Assembly: GCF_000328475.2 (NCBI RefSeq)
Contig: NC_026496.1
Location: forward strand, 1 to 64,000
Reading direction: 5' to 3'
Length of the DNA stretch: 64,000 nt
DNA from: Mycosarcoma maydis
Taxonomy: Eukaryota > Basidiomycota > Ustilaginomycetes > Ustilaginales
The position numbers were made by a program, and so were the translations under genes. The notes under the pieces are model-generated. The model saw only the letters and a program-made list of their open reading frames with translations, did not search any database and had not been told where the DNA came from. Shown here piece by piece: positions 32,565-42,840 of this stretch (the first letter of the stretch is position 1; every line of letters begins with the position of its first letter).

Positions 32565-32924
32565 CTACTCGCTCCCCAATACGTATGGTAGCCTGTGTGG
32601 AGGCACCGCCGCGTTCCTTTGCCTCTGCCTCGTCGCCCCTTCGGCTGCAAGCATCGCTTCCATGTACTTTTGAAAGTTCGTACGCTGCGTCACGCTGAGC
32701 GGCATACACACACAGTTTGCATTATCAAACAGGACTTCCCTTCCGCCATCCGCCGGTAGCCGCTGCTGAGCTTCGTTCATGCATGCGTTGCGCTGGCTCG
32801 CGGCACTGCCCAAGTGCTCTGCCGAGGCTGCCCGCTGGTATGGTCAGTCACTTACAGAGGTGACGAGCCTCGATAATGACTCACTCGCACCCCTGGTTGA
32901 ATCTGTTGCCATCGGTCCAAACAT
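32565..32924 (-). CDS. Possible small Cys-containing protein, structure uncertain
   Basis: The stretch 32813-32565 codes for a coherent 80-residue segment (RNACMNEAQQRLPADGG, NANCVCMPLSVTQRTNF, KYMEAMLAAEG), rich in charged and polar residues and with three Cys. Upstream, an ATG at 32924 (MFGPMATDSTRGASES) opens a frame that meets a TGA after VTSVSD. A 57-nt intron (donor GTGAGT, branch-like TGAC, acceptor GGGCAG) would join ATG and main segment into about 100 residues; alternatively the TGA is a real break. I do not recognise the family. It looks protein-like but stays unproven. Confidence 0.35.
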
Positions 32925-33566
32925 GCACCCTTCTCCTGTGAACTGTTTGTGTTACGCAGAACCCTGGCATACGTAGCAACAATCAACCAGAAGCACACTT
33001 TGCTCGATACATGCGTTGGTTGCTTGTGAACCTCTCGCAAGACTTTGTTCTATCCAGCAAGCGAGAATCTCAAACATTTGATGAAGTGCTACACGCTAAG
33101 ATCGAAATGTGAATCGCACTGCCGTTCCTGGTAGAGAGAGCAGGCGGGAGTTGTGAAGCACCACTTTGTGAGTCTGCAGCGATCGACCTAATTACAGCAC
33201 CCGCAGAGCGTGCTCGTTTATTCGCCCAACAGCAGCTGGCGTTCAACTTCAACTCATTCTGAAGCTTCGCTATAGCTAGACACCTATCCGTGTCTTCATA
33301 TCAGGAGCGATGGTTCCTTGTGCCTAGTGCTTAGAAGAACTACCACCATGGTCAATCAAGAATCAGCAACCCAGAGCAAGTTCAGCCTAGCTCTGCAGTC
33401 TAACATCATCGGTATATGCTCGCGGCTCGCGGCTATGCAGAAAGAAGGCGGAAAAAATTCGCGATCCTGATTCACGTTGTCAATTCGAGTATATCTGTTT
33501 ATAAAGAAGCAGACTACTCCCGACAACGTCCCATTATCTGCACCTATTTTCCTCATAAACAACCAT

Positions 33567-33591
33567 TCGGACTTGGGTTGTAATCCTCAAC
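33567..33591. repeat. 25-bp dispersed element, copy 2
   Basis: Same orientation as the copy near 16875, with C for T at one position. Flanks differ, so only a short piece is shared. Confidence 0.8.
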
Positions 33592-33684
33592 AGGTCGCGA
33601 GTCACGAGTGAGGGAGACTAGGTAAGGCGACTTGGGGACGTTGCCCAACTCTCGACTCGCAAGGGTGCGTCACACTCACGACAA

Positions 33685-33719
33685 ACGACTCACGACTCAC
33701 GACTCACGACTCACGACTG
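33685..33719. repeat. Tandem array of five 7-bp units (ACGACTC)
   Basis: Five head-to-tail copies of ACGACTC; the last base of the fifth copy is G. The unit contains GACTCAC in rotated form, one base from GAATCAC, the complement of the GTGATTC unit found elsewhere in the window. Confidence 0.9.
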
Positions 33720-33727
33720 GGCGATAA

Positions 33728-33762
33728 ATCACGAATCACGAATCGTGAATCGTGAATCGTGA
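33728..33762. repeat. Phased heptamer array with strand flip
   Basis: Two copies of ATCACGA are followed without loss of 7-bp phase by three copies of ATCGTGA. The junction is the perfect palindrome TCACGA-A-TCGTGA. Confidence 0.88.
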
Positions 33763-33962
33763 ATAAAAGCCACGAGCGTAGCGATTTTGAACAGCTGAGT
33801 GTTGACCAAGGTTTTGATTCTCTTAGCGAATCGGGAAGACGTCGACTCGTGACTCTGTGACCGAAACGGTTTCAGTGCATGCTGGCGTGCAAGCACACGT
33901 CTTTCTTATGGAGAGATGAACTACGAATGTGTAGAGTCTGACAAAGACGACAGATGGACAGC

Positions 33963-34787
33963 TCAAGGAAGGGTGTACCCGCCATCGATGATAGTGTCAC
34001 TGCCAGTCTGGTACGAAGAAGCATCGCTGGCCAAGTAGAGGAAGAGACCTTTGATCTCTTTGACGTGGCCTTGTCTTCCGAGTGCAGACATACGGTATGC
34101 CTCGTTGACGACACGAGGACTGGCTCCTAGCTTAGTATCGAAAAAACCGGGGCTGACAATGTTGACTCGTGCGAATTCTCTCCATTCCCTCGCAAGCGAC
34201 TTGCCCATGTGGGTGACGGCGGCCTTGGTAGAGTTGTAGACGGGTTGATCGACGGGTACGTTGACAATGTGCGCCGACATGCTCGAAGTGATGATGAGGT
34301 TTCCCTTGCCCTGACGCTTGAAGACCTCGCCTACGTACTTGGCGCAGTAAAAGACGCCGTCGACGTTGACTTCCATCTGACGCTTGTATTCTTCCACGGT
34401 CTGTTCGAGGATGGGTTTGGAAATGGCCATACCAGCGTTAGCGACGAAGACATCGATGCGACCGAAATCGGCAATGACCTTGTCAATGGTTGCGCGGACC
34501 TTGTCAACCAGTGAGACTTCGCACTGGTACGCCTTGGCCCGAATCGCGTGAGTCTTTGCGAGCACTTGCGCTTTCTCGATGGCACTGTCGTTCGAATTAT
34601 ACCAGAGTGCCACGTCTGCGCCAGCTTCAGCAACGGCCTCGATGGCAGCATATCCAAGACCTTCGCTCGCACCTGTGACGACAACCACTTTGCCCTTCAT
34701 GCTAAGCTGCTCAAGCACATTCGTTGGCGTGTCAGGCACGGGTCTTGGCTCTCGAAAAGCCGAGCAGTCTTGGATTGTCATAGACAT
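33963..34787 (-). CDS. Short-chain dehydrogenase/reductase, sorbose/xylulose-reductase-like
   Basis: A single frame of 274 residues from the ATG at 34787. Classical SDR: cofactor loop TGASEGLG (38-45), NAG (117-119), catalytic Ser at 168/169, Tyr184 and Lys188 in YNSTK, and a PGF segment after the sixth strand. The N-terminal extension before the first strand (about 30 residues, with NVLEQLSMKGK) and the C-terminal SYQTGSDTIIDGGYTLP resemble fungal NADPH-dependent sorbose/L-xylulose/arabinitol reductases, which reduce ketoses or related carbonyls. There is no targeting signal. The exact substrate is unknown, and its neighbours give no pathway hint. Confidence 0.87.
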   Translation of the reverse strand: MSMTIQDCSAFREPRPVPDTPTNVLEQLSMKGKVVVVTGASEGLGYAAIEAVAEAGADVALWYNSNDSAIEKAQVLAKTHAIRAKAYQCEVSLVDKVRATIDKVIADFGRIDVFVANAGMAISKPILEQTVEEYKRQMEVNVDGVFYCAKYVGEVFKRQGKGNLIITSSMSAHIVNVPVDQPVYNSTKAAVTHMGKSLAREWREFARVNIVSPGFFDTKLGASPRVVNEAYRMSALGRQGHVKEIKGLFLYLASDASSYQTGSDTIIDGGYTLP

Positions 34788-36020
34788 CTTAGCCAGAACA
34801 GTTCAGGTCAGAGGCCTAAGTGGATCGAGGATGTTCCAAGCGGGAGAGGCTGAGGAGTATCGCGGGAAGGATGTTTGTGTGGGGAGCAAGGTAAAGAAGC
34901 GAGAGAAGCTGGAGCTTGTCCACTGACTACGCCACAGACAGAGAGGCCTCGCCGTTGGTTGTTACACCTGCCTTGAGCGTTGCTGCCGTACGAGCTGACT
35001 ATCGTTTCCTGTTTGTGTTGTGAACAAGGGTTTTCCACTCACGACTGTTTTCTTTGAAGGCAACGCTGGTCGGTGAAATTGATGCCCGATCCGCCGAAAA
35101 GAAGGGTTAAGGCCAACGTCCTGCTTAAACGCACAGGTAATCGCGATTCGAATGTTGGCGTCGGAGAGCCGCAAGCATGGCAGACAATCAAGAGTTCGTT
35201 CTGCTGTGACCTCAACCAAAATTCGTGATTCAGCCAAGACCCTCAACGTGCCAGCAGCATTCGTGATTCATTCGAGATTCACGCCTATTACCTCGACAGG
35301 CTTCCCTAGCGGCGGTTCACACAGATTATGGTATTTTTGTGCTGTTTTAGAGTCCCCAATTTTTCGTATCTATAGCATTCCGATTCACGATTCGTGATTC
35401 ACGATTGTTGTAACATTCATGAGCTACGAGATCGTGATATTCAAAGACCGGATGGAAACTGCTCCTGCCAAAGTGGATTCTAATTCGTCCACAACCAACC
35501 TATACGCGCTCACAGAGCGAGCTTTTCTGTAACAACTGGTACACAATGGAGCGGCAAAACAGGGAGCAGAGGTGGAGCTGGAGCTGGACGCCATGCTCCA
35601 CTTGTTGCTGTTGGTTGATTCGAGGTGGAGGCACGAGCGTGGAAGTGAGGTCGCCGCGGATCTGTTTGCTGAATTCGTGAATCACGAAACTCCTTCCATG
35701 TTCCATGTTCGGACCACCTAAAGCAACGCGTCTGTCTACTTTGCATTGCCGTTTATGCTGTGCAGGCTTTTCAAGACAACATGTCGAATATCCGAAAGGC
35801 TCACCGTCGCGGGTTCCTCAACCTGCACATCCGTGGAAGAGAGCAAGATGGCGGATGTGATTCACGAATCTTTGCCGTGGATCAGGCACTTCTACACGTA
35901 ATATGATAATATGTGATGTCATGCTCGCAACAAATTCAGCGCACGAGACGTGTGTAGAAATGTGCACCAAAGCAAACGCCGTGATACGTCGTACGTGGGT
36001 ACAGTTATCGGCATTCATTC

Positions 36021-36055
36021 GTGATTCGTGGTTCGTGATTCGTGATTCGTGATTC
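36021..36055. repeat. Tandem array of five GTGATTC heptamers
   Basis: Five exact 7-bp steps: GTGATTC, GTGGTTC, then GTGATTC three times. Single and paired copies of the same word recur in many gaps of the window (35390, 36608, 43388, 47525, 53748, 54592, 61965, 62500). Confidence 0.92.
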
Positions 36056-36867
36056 CCAATCACGAGTTATGGATCGTGAATGGATGGTTCACATGCTCAA
36101 AAACACTTGGATCCGCGTCCGAGATGAGAGGCGATATCCAGAAAGCTGTGTTGCCTCCATCGCAAGACGAAGGTGGCTAGTCACCGTGTTAACTGCAATC
36201 ACGAATGACTCGAACGATTGCGCTGCTCCACGGACTAATGGTTGGTTCTTGGCAAACCTCCGAGTCAGGAGAGCGCGCTTGCTAAATGTGAATGTGAGTT
36301 AATTCAGGCCCGCTGCGCTCCAAAACTCACGACTCACGACTGTGCAGCAGACTCCACTGAGACAGCGGCAATCTAACTTATCACCAATCACGATTGCACA
36401 TGCTCTCGCATGAACACGCTCCATTTTATATCCGTTGTGTCGCTGCTTAAACGTCTCTGCCAAGCAAGCCCATCCATCATTCTTGGAGTTTCGCCCTTGT
36501 TATACGCCGAAGCCAAAGCTGTCAAACAGAAATTTTCCCCTCGTGAATTCGTTTGCTTTGCCGAAGTCGTTCTTTACGTGATGTTGGGAATCTTCTCAAT
36601 TTGAATCATTCGTGATTCGCAGCCTCAGCTGTGGCCTCATACGTTGTTCTGATCTGCCGTCATCTTGGGGTTTGATAACAGCACGACTATATTACCCACG
36701 ACTTGCCTAGGCGCCTCCTTGTTCTTCTTCCCCCCGACAACTCTCATCCGCTCCGTCGTGCGCATTTACTTTCTTGACTCCTCTTTCGGCTGATCCCAAG
36801 TGATACTCCACGCAACACCAGCAAGCCTACATGGCTCCAGATTCGAGATTCGAACGCTACCCACGCC

Positions 36868-36889
36868 AAATATATATACATATATATAA
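36868..36889 (+). promoter_or_regulatory. TATA-rich element before ABC transporter gene
   Basis: An alternating TA tract (tatatatacatatatata) starts about 60 bp and ends about 40 bp before the ATG at 36929. It is the most obvious TATA-like element in the window. Its role as the core promoter is inferred from position alone. Confidence 0.5.
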
Positions 36890-36928
36890 CACCACCGTCT
36901 GACGTCAAGCATCAGAGACTCGCCAGTC

Positions 36929-39900
36929 ATGGCATCCACCTCTCATCAGCCACCCATCGTGTCTCCCCCGGATATGCAAGACGTTGAGTCTACCAACAAC
37001 ATGGGTGCAGCTCCCCTGGCTTGCGTCTCCAGCAGAGGCACTTGGGGAGAGCCGGAACGTGGTGAACATGTCAACGTCGACCAAGCTATGCAGGATTTCC
37101 AGCTTGTACGACAGTCCTCGCGCGGATCTGTATCCAGCGCTAACGCAGCCGCATCTTCCTCCGGACTTCGAGGAGCATCCGCTATTGGTCGTGCTCTAAG
37201 CGGCGGAGACCATAAAAAGCAGCCAAAGATCAACGAAAACGAACTGGATCTCGAGAACGTCCCTTCCGAGGAAACCTACGAAAACGACTTTGATCTCGGC
37301 AAGTGGTTGCTCACACGCAGTGCACAAGCAAAAGACGAAGGCATTCATGATGGCAAGCCTGTAGGCATGCTCTGGAAAGACATCTCCATCATCGCACCTG
37401 GATCGGGTGGAGGAGGCATCTTTGTCAAGACTCTTCCCGTCGCCATCGCAAACACTGCCTGGAGAGATCCCATCGGAATACTCGCCACCTTGATCCCGCC
37501 CCTCTCCAAGCTCTCTATCGCGCGCAACATGACCACCACCACCCTTCTTTACAGCTCCAACGGTATCCTCAAGCCAGGCGAGATGCTTCTCGTTCTTGGT
37601 CGTCCTGGTTCTGGCTGTTCGACCATGCTTCGCGCCATCACGTCCAAGAACCACACCAACGTCTCTGCCTTGGGCAAAATCCTCTATGGTGGTCTGTCAC
37701 CTGATCAGATCAATCGCAAGTATCGAGGCGAGGTTGTCTTTGTCGATGAAGAGGATACCCACTTTCCTACGCTCACCGTCGGGCAGACACTCCAGTTCGC
37801 CCTCAAGAACAAGGTCCCCCACCGATCGCGCCGACTTAAAGGAGAGTCCCGTCAACAATTTATCGAGACTTGCATCGAAGTCATGCTCAAGATGTTTGGT
37901 ATGACGCATGTTCGCGACACCATCGTCGGTGATCAAGCCGTTCGCGGTGTCTCTGGAGGTGAACGTAAGAGGACGACAATCTCCGAGGCTCTCGCCACCC
38001 GTGCTAGTGTTATCGCTTGGGACAATTCGACCCGCGGTCTCGATGCATCCACCGCTCTCGACTATGCTCGTTCCCTTCGTATCATTACCGATCTCGCTCA
38101 GCGCTCCACCATCGCCACCCTCTATCAGGTATCAGAGAGCATCTTTGATCTTTTTGACCGCGTCGCCATCATCGATCAGGGTCGTTGCATCTACTATGGC
38201 CCACGCAAGTTCGTTCGCTCCTACTTCTACGAGCTCGGCTACGATACGCCCGATCGTCAGACTACTGCCGACTTCGTCACCGCCCTCACCGACGTCAACC
38301 AAGTCGTATTCCGCCCGGGAATGCAGAATCAAGCGCCCAAAACGGCCCAAGACCGCGAACGAGTATGGAGGTCCAGTAATCTTTACCACCAACTGGAAGC
38401 TGAGATGGAATCCTACGAGCACCATCTCGCCCAGGCCGAGCAGGCAGACCAGCTCAAGCAGACCGTGCGTTCCGAAAAGCGCAAGGGAGTCAACAAAGGC
38501 TCCAGCTATACCGTCAGCTTCTGGGACCAAATTGTTAGCTGCATTTGGCGTCAACTCCTCATCAAGTGGGGCGCGAGAGGGGATCTTTACGTCAAGCTCT
38601 TCACCATCATCTCGGTCTCGTTCATGATTTCGTCGCTCTTCTACAAACAGCCTTTCGACTCCGAGGGAGTTTTTACTCGCGGTGGTATTTTGCTCTTTGC
38701 TTGCTTGTTCAACGGCTGGCTTCAGCTTTCGGAGTCCTTCGAGGCTGTAGCCGGTCGTCCGATGCTCAGCCGACATCATCAATTTGCCTTCTATCGTCCA
38801 TCAGCGGTGGTTTTGGCACGCGCTCTGGTGGATATTCCTTTCCTTCTGGTGCAGTGTTTACTCTCTTCCATCATCATCTACTTCCTGGCGAACTTGAGGA
38901 GCGACGCCGGTGCCTTTTGGATTTTTTACGTCTACTGTTTCCTCTCATCGTACTCCTTGACGGCTCTCTACCGAATGTGCGCCGCTTTCTCACCAGGCTT
39001 CAATGAGGCTATTCGCTTCTCGGTGCTCGCCCTGAATCTTCTCATCATCTGGGTGGGCTACGTACTTCGCAGACCACAAATGAACTGGATGATCTGGCTC
39101 AGCTATGCTCAGCCTATCAGCTACGCGTTCGAAGGCTTCCTTGCCAACGAACTCAACTACCCAATCAACTGCACATCTCAACAAATTGTTCCTTTTGGTG
39201 AGGTCAGAGATGTAGCCTACCAGACCTGCTCGCTCACCGGTGGAGAACCTGGCTCAGTCATTGTCCAAAGCGCCGACTACCTCTCCGTCACATTCGGCTA
39301 CTCGAGATCTCACATTGGCCGCAACGTCGGTGTCATGATCGCGTTCGCTGTGCTTTACCTGATCCCGACGGTGATTGGAGCCGAGATCATAAACTTTGGA
39401 GGCGCCGGTGGCGGTGTCACTGTCTTTGCACGTACCAAGGCTGCCAAAGCCAAGCTTGCTGCATCAAAACCCGCTGGTAACGATGACATCGAAGAAAAAG
39501 CTGTGGTGGCTGCCGATATTCCCAGCTCGTCTGACAGCAACGGCAGCATCACGCGTGCCAATTCGCCTGCAGACCCCGGCAAAAAGGGCAACGGATCGGA
39601 CAAGCAAGCATTGACGAAAACAGCACAAGAACTCGACAAGAAGGCCATCTTCACCTGGAAGAACGTCTCGCTTCAATTGCCGACTGGACGAAAGTTGCTA
39701 GACGATATCACCGGCTATGTCAAGCCGGGTACGATTACAGCGCTCATGGGAGCTTCCGGTGCCGGAAAGACCACGCTACTCACGGCGCTCTCGCAGCGAG
39801 GCGTGAGTGGCAACTTGTCCGGGGATATTCTCGTCGATGGCAAGCCACTAGGTCCCGGCTTCCAGCGGGACACCGGCTTCGTCCTCCAAGGCGATGTCCA

Positions 39901-41593
39901 TCTCGCATCTCAGACCGTGCGTGAGGCAATCGAGTTCTCGGCGCTTCTCCGTCAGCCTGCCGAAGTTTCTCGTGCAGAGAAGCTTGCTGATGCAAAACGC
40001 GCAATCGAGCTGCTCGAACTCGAAGATCTGCAGGATGCGCTCATTGGTGTCCCTGGCTTTGGTCTCGGTGTCGAGCGCAGGAAACGTGTCACGATTGCCG
40101 TCGAGCTGGCTGCCAAGCCCGATTTGCTCCTCTTCCTCGACGAGCCCACTTCTGGTCTGGACTCGGCCGGCGCAGCGTCGATTGTCCGTCTCATCCGTCG
40201 CCTCGCTAGCGAAGGACAGGCTATTCTTTGCACCATCCATCAGCCTAGTGCTTTGCTCTTCGAGTCGTTCGATAACCTGTTGCTGCTCCAGCCCGGTGGC
40301 AAGACGGCGTACATGGGTCAGATCGGCAACGAGCGTTCCAAAGGATCGGACAGAGTGCGCGAGTACTTTGAGCGCAATGGCGCACCGGCTTGCGCTCCGA
40401 CCACCAACGTTGCAGAATACATGCTCGAGGTGGTTGCGCAAAAGACGCAAAAGCCGTGGTCCGAGCGATGGAAGGCATCGCCCGAGGCGAAAGCACTCCG
40501 TGAACAGGTTGACGCTATCAACGCAGAGCGTGCTGGTCGTGCCATGATCCAAGACTCGCGAGCCGAACGAGAGTATTCGGCTACGCTCAAGACGCAGATC
40601 ATTGAGTGCACCAAGCGACAGTTTCGTGACCTATGGAGAGATGCACCCTTCGCCTACGGCATCCTCTTTTCCAACTTTGTCACTGGCTTCGCTGCAGGAG
40701 GTGGCTTTGCTCATCTGGGCAACTCGACCACCGACCTGCAGTATCGCGTCTTTGTGGTGTTCTTGGTGATTCTCAACTTCCCCGCCACTGTCAATTCGAT
40801 CATCTCCAAGTTCTGGGAGATGCGCATCACGTTTACGGTGCGTGAGGGTCCCTCCAAGACTTACTCGTGGATCGCGTTTATGACGGCATTTGTGGCGGTG
40901 TCGATTCCCATCGCGCTGGTAGCATCGGTGCTCTTCTTCCTTCCGTCCTTTTTCCTTCCCTTGTATTCGCAGAGATCGACGGTGGCAGGCATGTGGTACT
41001 TTATGATTTTTCTGGTGACGTGCTACGAGATGTTTTTCTCACTTGCACTTGCCGCAGCTTGCCCTACTCCGGTGACGGCCGCCAATCTGCTGCCTTTCTT
41101 GCTGCCATTTATCGCGATTGTCAACGGCGTCATCAAGCCAAAATCGACACTGCCTGCCCCGTGGTCTGGGCTTATCTACGCCAATCCACTCTACTGGTAC
41201 GTGCGCTCGATGGTAGGCAATGTTCTTCACGATCTCCCCGTTCGATGTCGACAGGAGGACCTGGCCATCTTCGACGCACCCGCCAATCAAAGCTGTGCAC
41301 AGTATGCTCTTGAGTGGGTCGAGTCTGTAGGGGGTCAGCTGCTCAACCCTGACAGCAACAGCCGATGCGAGTTTTGCCAGTACCAGGTTGGTGATCAGTT
41401 TGCTGCTACGCTTGGCGCCACCTGGGATTTCCGCTGGAAAGGTGTTGGTATCGTAGCGGGCTACACGATCGGTCAACTGTTGTTGGCATACGCCGCATAC
41501 TGGTACTTCACCGAAAAGGGCTACGGAATCGGCGCTCGGCTCATTTCGGCCCTCGTCGAGAAGGTCAAACGCCTTGGCAAGCGTCGCCAATAG
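36929..41593 (+). CDS. Full-size ABC transporter, pleiotropic drug resistance (ABCG/PDR) type
   Basis: An intact, unspliced frame of 1554 residues, the usual length for fungal PDR pumps. The order is reverse, NBD-TMD-NBD-TMD. NBD1: degenerate Walker A GRPGSGCSTML (near 224), signature VSGGERKR (near 340). NBD2: Walker A GASGAGKTTLL (near 940), degenerate signature GLGVERRKR (near 1045), Walker B with LDEPTSGLD (near 1070). The Cys-for-Lys swap in Walker A of NBD1 and the poor second signature are normal for this family. Each TMD has six membrane segments; a Cys-containing extracellular loop precedes the last helix (CEFCQYQVGDQFA). Expected at the plasma membrane, exporting hydrophobic compounds with ATP. 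The N-terminus is Ser-rich and hydrophilic. Confidence 0.95.
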   Translation: MASTSHQPPIVSPPDMQDVESTNNMGAAPLACVSSRGTWGEPERGEHVNVDQAMQDFQLVRQSSRGSVSSANAAASSSGLRGASAIGRALSGGDHKKQPKINENELDLENVPSEETYENDFDLGKWLLTRSAQAKDEGIHDGKPVGMLWKDISIIAPGSGGGGIFVKTLPVAIANTAWRDPIGILATLIPPLSKLSIARNMTTTTLLYSSNGILKPGEMLLVLGRPGSGCSTMLRAITSKNHTNVSALGKILYGGLSPDQINRKYRGEVVFVDEEDTHFPTLTVGQTLQFALKNKVPHRSRRLKGESRQQFIETCIEVMLKMFGMTHVRDTIVGDQAVRGVSGGERKRTTISEALATRASVIAWDNSTRGLDASTALDYARSLRIITDLAQRSTIATLYQVSESIFDLFDRVAIIDQGRCIYYGPRKFVRSYFYELGYDTPDRQTTADFVTALTDVNQVVFRPGMQNQAPKTAQDRERVWRSSNLYHQLEAEMESYEHHLAQAEQADQLKQTVRSEKRKGVNKGSSYTVSFWDQIVSCIWRQLLIKWGARGDLYVKLFTIISVSFMISSLFYKQPFDSEGVFTRGGILLFACLFNGWLQLSESFEAVAGRPMLSRHHQFAFYRPSAVVLARALVDIPFLLVQCLLSSIIIYFLANLRSDAGAFWIFYVYCFLSSYSLTALYRMCAAFSPGFNEAIRFSVLALNLLIIWVGYVLRRPQMNWMIWLSYAQPISYAFEGFLANELNYPINCTSQQIVPFGEVRDVAYQTCSLTGGEPGSVIVQSADYLSVTFGYSRSHIGRNVGVMIAFAVLYLIPTVIGAEIINFGGAGGGVTVFARTKAAKAKLAASKPAGNDDIEEKAVVAADIPSSSDSNGSITRANSPADPGKKGNGSDKQALTKTAQELDKKAIFTWKNVSLQLPTGRKLLDDITGYVKPGTITALMGASGAGKTTLLTALSQRGVSGNLSGDILVDGKPLGPGFQRDTGFVLQGDVHLASQTVREAIEFSALLRQPAEVSRAEKLADAKRAIELLELEDLQDALIGVPGFGLGVERRKRVTIAVELAAKPDLLLFLDEPTSGLDSAGAASIVRLIRRLASEGQAILCTIHQPSALLFESFDNLLLLQPGGKTAYMGQIGNERSKGSDRVREYFERNGAPACAPTTNVAEYMLEVVAQKTQKPWSERWKASPEAKALREQVDAINAERAGRAMIQDSRAEREYSATLKTQIIECTKRQFRDLWRDAPFAYGILFSNFVTGFAAGGGFAHLGNSTTDLQYRVFVVFLVILNFPATVNSIISKFWEMRITFTVREGPSKTYSWIAFMTAFVAVSIPIALVASVLFFLPSFFLPLYSQRSTVAGMWYFMIFLVTCYEMFFSLALAAACPTPVTAANLLPFLLPFIAIVNGVIKPKSTLPAPWSGLIYANPLYWYVRSMVGNVLHDLPVRCRQEDLAIFDAPANQSCAQYALEWVESVGGQLLNPDSNSRCEFCQYQVGDQFAATLGATWDFRWKGVGIVAGYTIGQLLLAYAAYWYFTEKGYGIGARLISALVEKVKRLGKRRQ

Positions 41594-41856
41594 AAACAAG
41601 CACCCCTCATTAGCTCAGATGTATCTCTAACTCCTCCTTTCGCCCTATGCTGATTTCCTCATCGGAACATGTTATTCATGCTGGCAACACTCATACTCAC
41701 TCTCATCCTCAGAGGTTAAACAAGAGGATGCCAAGCTCGACATCGTATTGGGGTGAAACAATGAATGTTACGAAGAAAAGACAGACTAAGATTTGATTGG
41801 GGTGAAGGCTTGAAGTTGAAGTCGAAACGTAAGAGGCAACAAGAGTCAAAAGCTGA

Positions 41857-42840
41857 TCAATGGGTAGTTTGGACGGCTCCGATGAGGTGCTTAAGGGCAG
41901 ACTTGTGATCAACATGGGGATGCTCAGTGACTACGGTGACGCCTCGCTGGTTTTCTTTTGCAAGAGCAGCTTGGTCGTGGATAAAGTCGATGTGACCAGT
42001 GTAGAGGCCGGTAGACATTTCGACAAGGAGCTGAGCCTGCTCTTCGAGTAAGCCTGCATTCTTGAACGTGTCGAACCACTCTTGCTGAGGAATGGGAATT
42101 GCATTCACCTTGGTGCCGGTGATTTCAGAGACGTACTGAGCGAGCTCGGGGACGGTTTTTTTCTCAGTGACAAGCTGCACAGCTACAATATGTCCCTTTT
42201 TGGCGACGTCGGGAGACGATGAGGGTGGTGCAACGAGGTATTTAAGCGCGGTGGTGGCGATTGCAGTCGAGTCGATAAGCTGGTACGACCTGTCGAAGGG
42301 TATCAACACGGATGGCAGAATGTGGGGAGGATTGATGGCAAGTGGAAGGACAGCTTTGAGGTTGGAAAGAAAGTAAGGAGGTCGCAGTGCATACAGCTCG
42401 ATTCCGTCACGAAGCTTAGCCAAGAAGCCGTTCTCTGCAATGTGGACGTTGCGAATGGGGCCGGTTCCGTCGCTCTTTTCGGCACCGATTGAGGAGAGGT
42501 AGACAATCTTTGTGAGGGTCGAGCTAGCGTTAGCAGCCTCGGTGATTGAGTCGACGTATTTCTGTGAGAGCGAGAAAGGATCCTTTGAGCCGTAGAATGG
42601 AGGGTTCACGATAAATGCAGCCTGACTGCCATCGAGAGCGTCCTTGATCGAAGCGACGTTGGCGATGTCAAGCGGCGTCTCAGAGACAGTGACGTTGCTT
42701 CCAGTGGCTTCGAGCTTTACGGGAGTGCGCGAAGCAAGCCGGATCCGGATCTCAGGGTGCTGTTGCTGCAAGAGTACGGCGATGAGTTTGGCGTTTGCAG
42801 AGGAGGCGGGGAAGATGCTGATTTGAGAAGGAGCCGGCAT
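41857..42840 (-). CDS. NmrA-like NAD(P)-binding protein
   Basis: A frame of 327 residues from the ATG at 42840. Atypical SDR/NmrA-like: the dinucleotide loop is degenerate (ISIFPASSANAKLIAVLL in place of GATGxxG), followed by IRLASRTPVKL, SQAAFIVNPPFYG, KIVYLSSIGAEK, HIAENGFLAKLRDGIELYALRPPYFLSNL, and a C-terminal substrate-side lobe (VTEKKTVPELAQYVSEITGTKVN). Relatives either sense NAD(P) redox state (NmrA, HSCARG) or reduce quinones/ketones. With no clear glycine loop, catalytic activity is uncertain. It is convergent with the ABC transporter gene, 263 bp apart. Confidence 0.8.
   Translation of the reverse strand: MPAPSQISIFPASSANAKLIAVLLQQQHPEIRIRLASRTPVKLEATGSNVTVSETPLDIANVASIKDALDGSQAAFIVNPPFYGSKDPFSLSQKYVDSITEAANASSTLTKIVYLSSIGAEKSDGTGPIRNVHIAENGFLAKLRDGIELYALRPPYFLSNLKAVLPLAINPPHILPSVLIPFDRSYQLIDSTAIATTALKYLVAPPSSSPDVAKKGHIVAVQLVTEKKTVPELAQYVSEITGTKVNAIPIPQQEWFDTFKNAGLLEEQAQLLVEMSTGLYTGHIDFIHDQAALAKENQRGVTVVTEHPHVDHKSALKHLIGAVQTTH

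Larger units (their letters stand above)
32925..33962. other. Intergenic with heptamer arrays
   Basis: 1.0 kb between the possible small gene and the SDR 3' end. It holds the 7-bp arrays at 33685-33719 and 33728-33762 and the second copy of the 25-bp element (about 33567-33591). No gene is supported. Confidence 0.5.
34788..36928. other. Divergent intergenic region rich in heptamer motif
   Basis: 2.1 kb between the SDR and ABC transporter start codons, which point away from each other. It holds palindromic heptamer clusters at 35381-35407 and about 35672-35688, the tandem array at 36021-36055 and further single copies (36608). Short open frames (for example 64 codons at 36410-36604) lack support. 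The ABC transporter promoter is at its right end. Confidence 0.5.

Noticed and set aside
33685..36055. Heptamer arrays as a CRISPR-like or centromeric satellite array
   Set aside because: Units are 7 bp without spacers and only five copies long; this is a eukaryotic genome.
36410..36604. 64-codon frame before the ABC transporter gene as an upstream peptide
   Set aside because: Too far from the start codon, no conservation evidence, and embedded in heptamer-rich intergenic DNA.
39848..40552. 234-codon frame opposite the ABC transporter NBD2
   Set aside because: An antisense shadow of conserved coding sequence.
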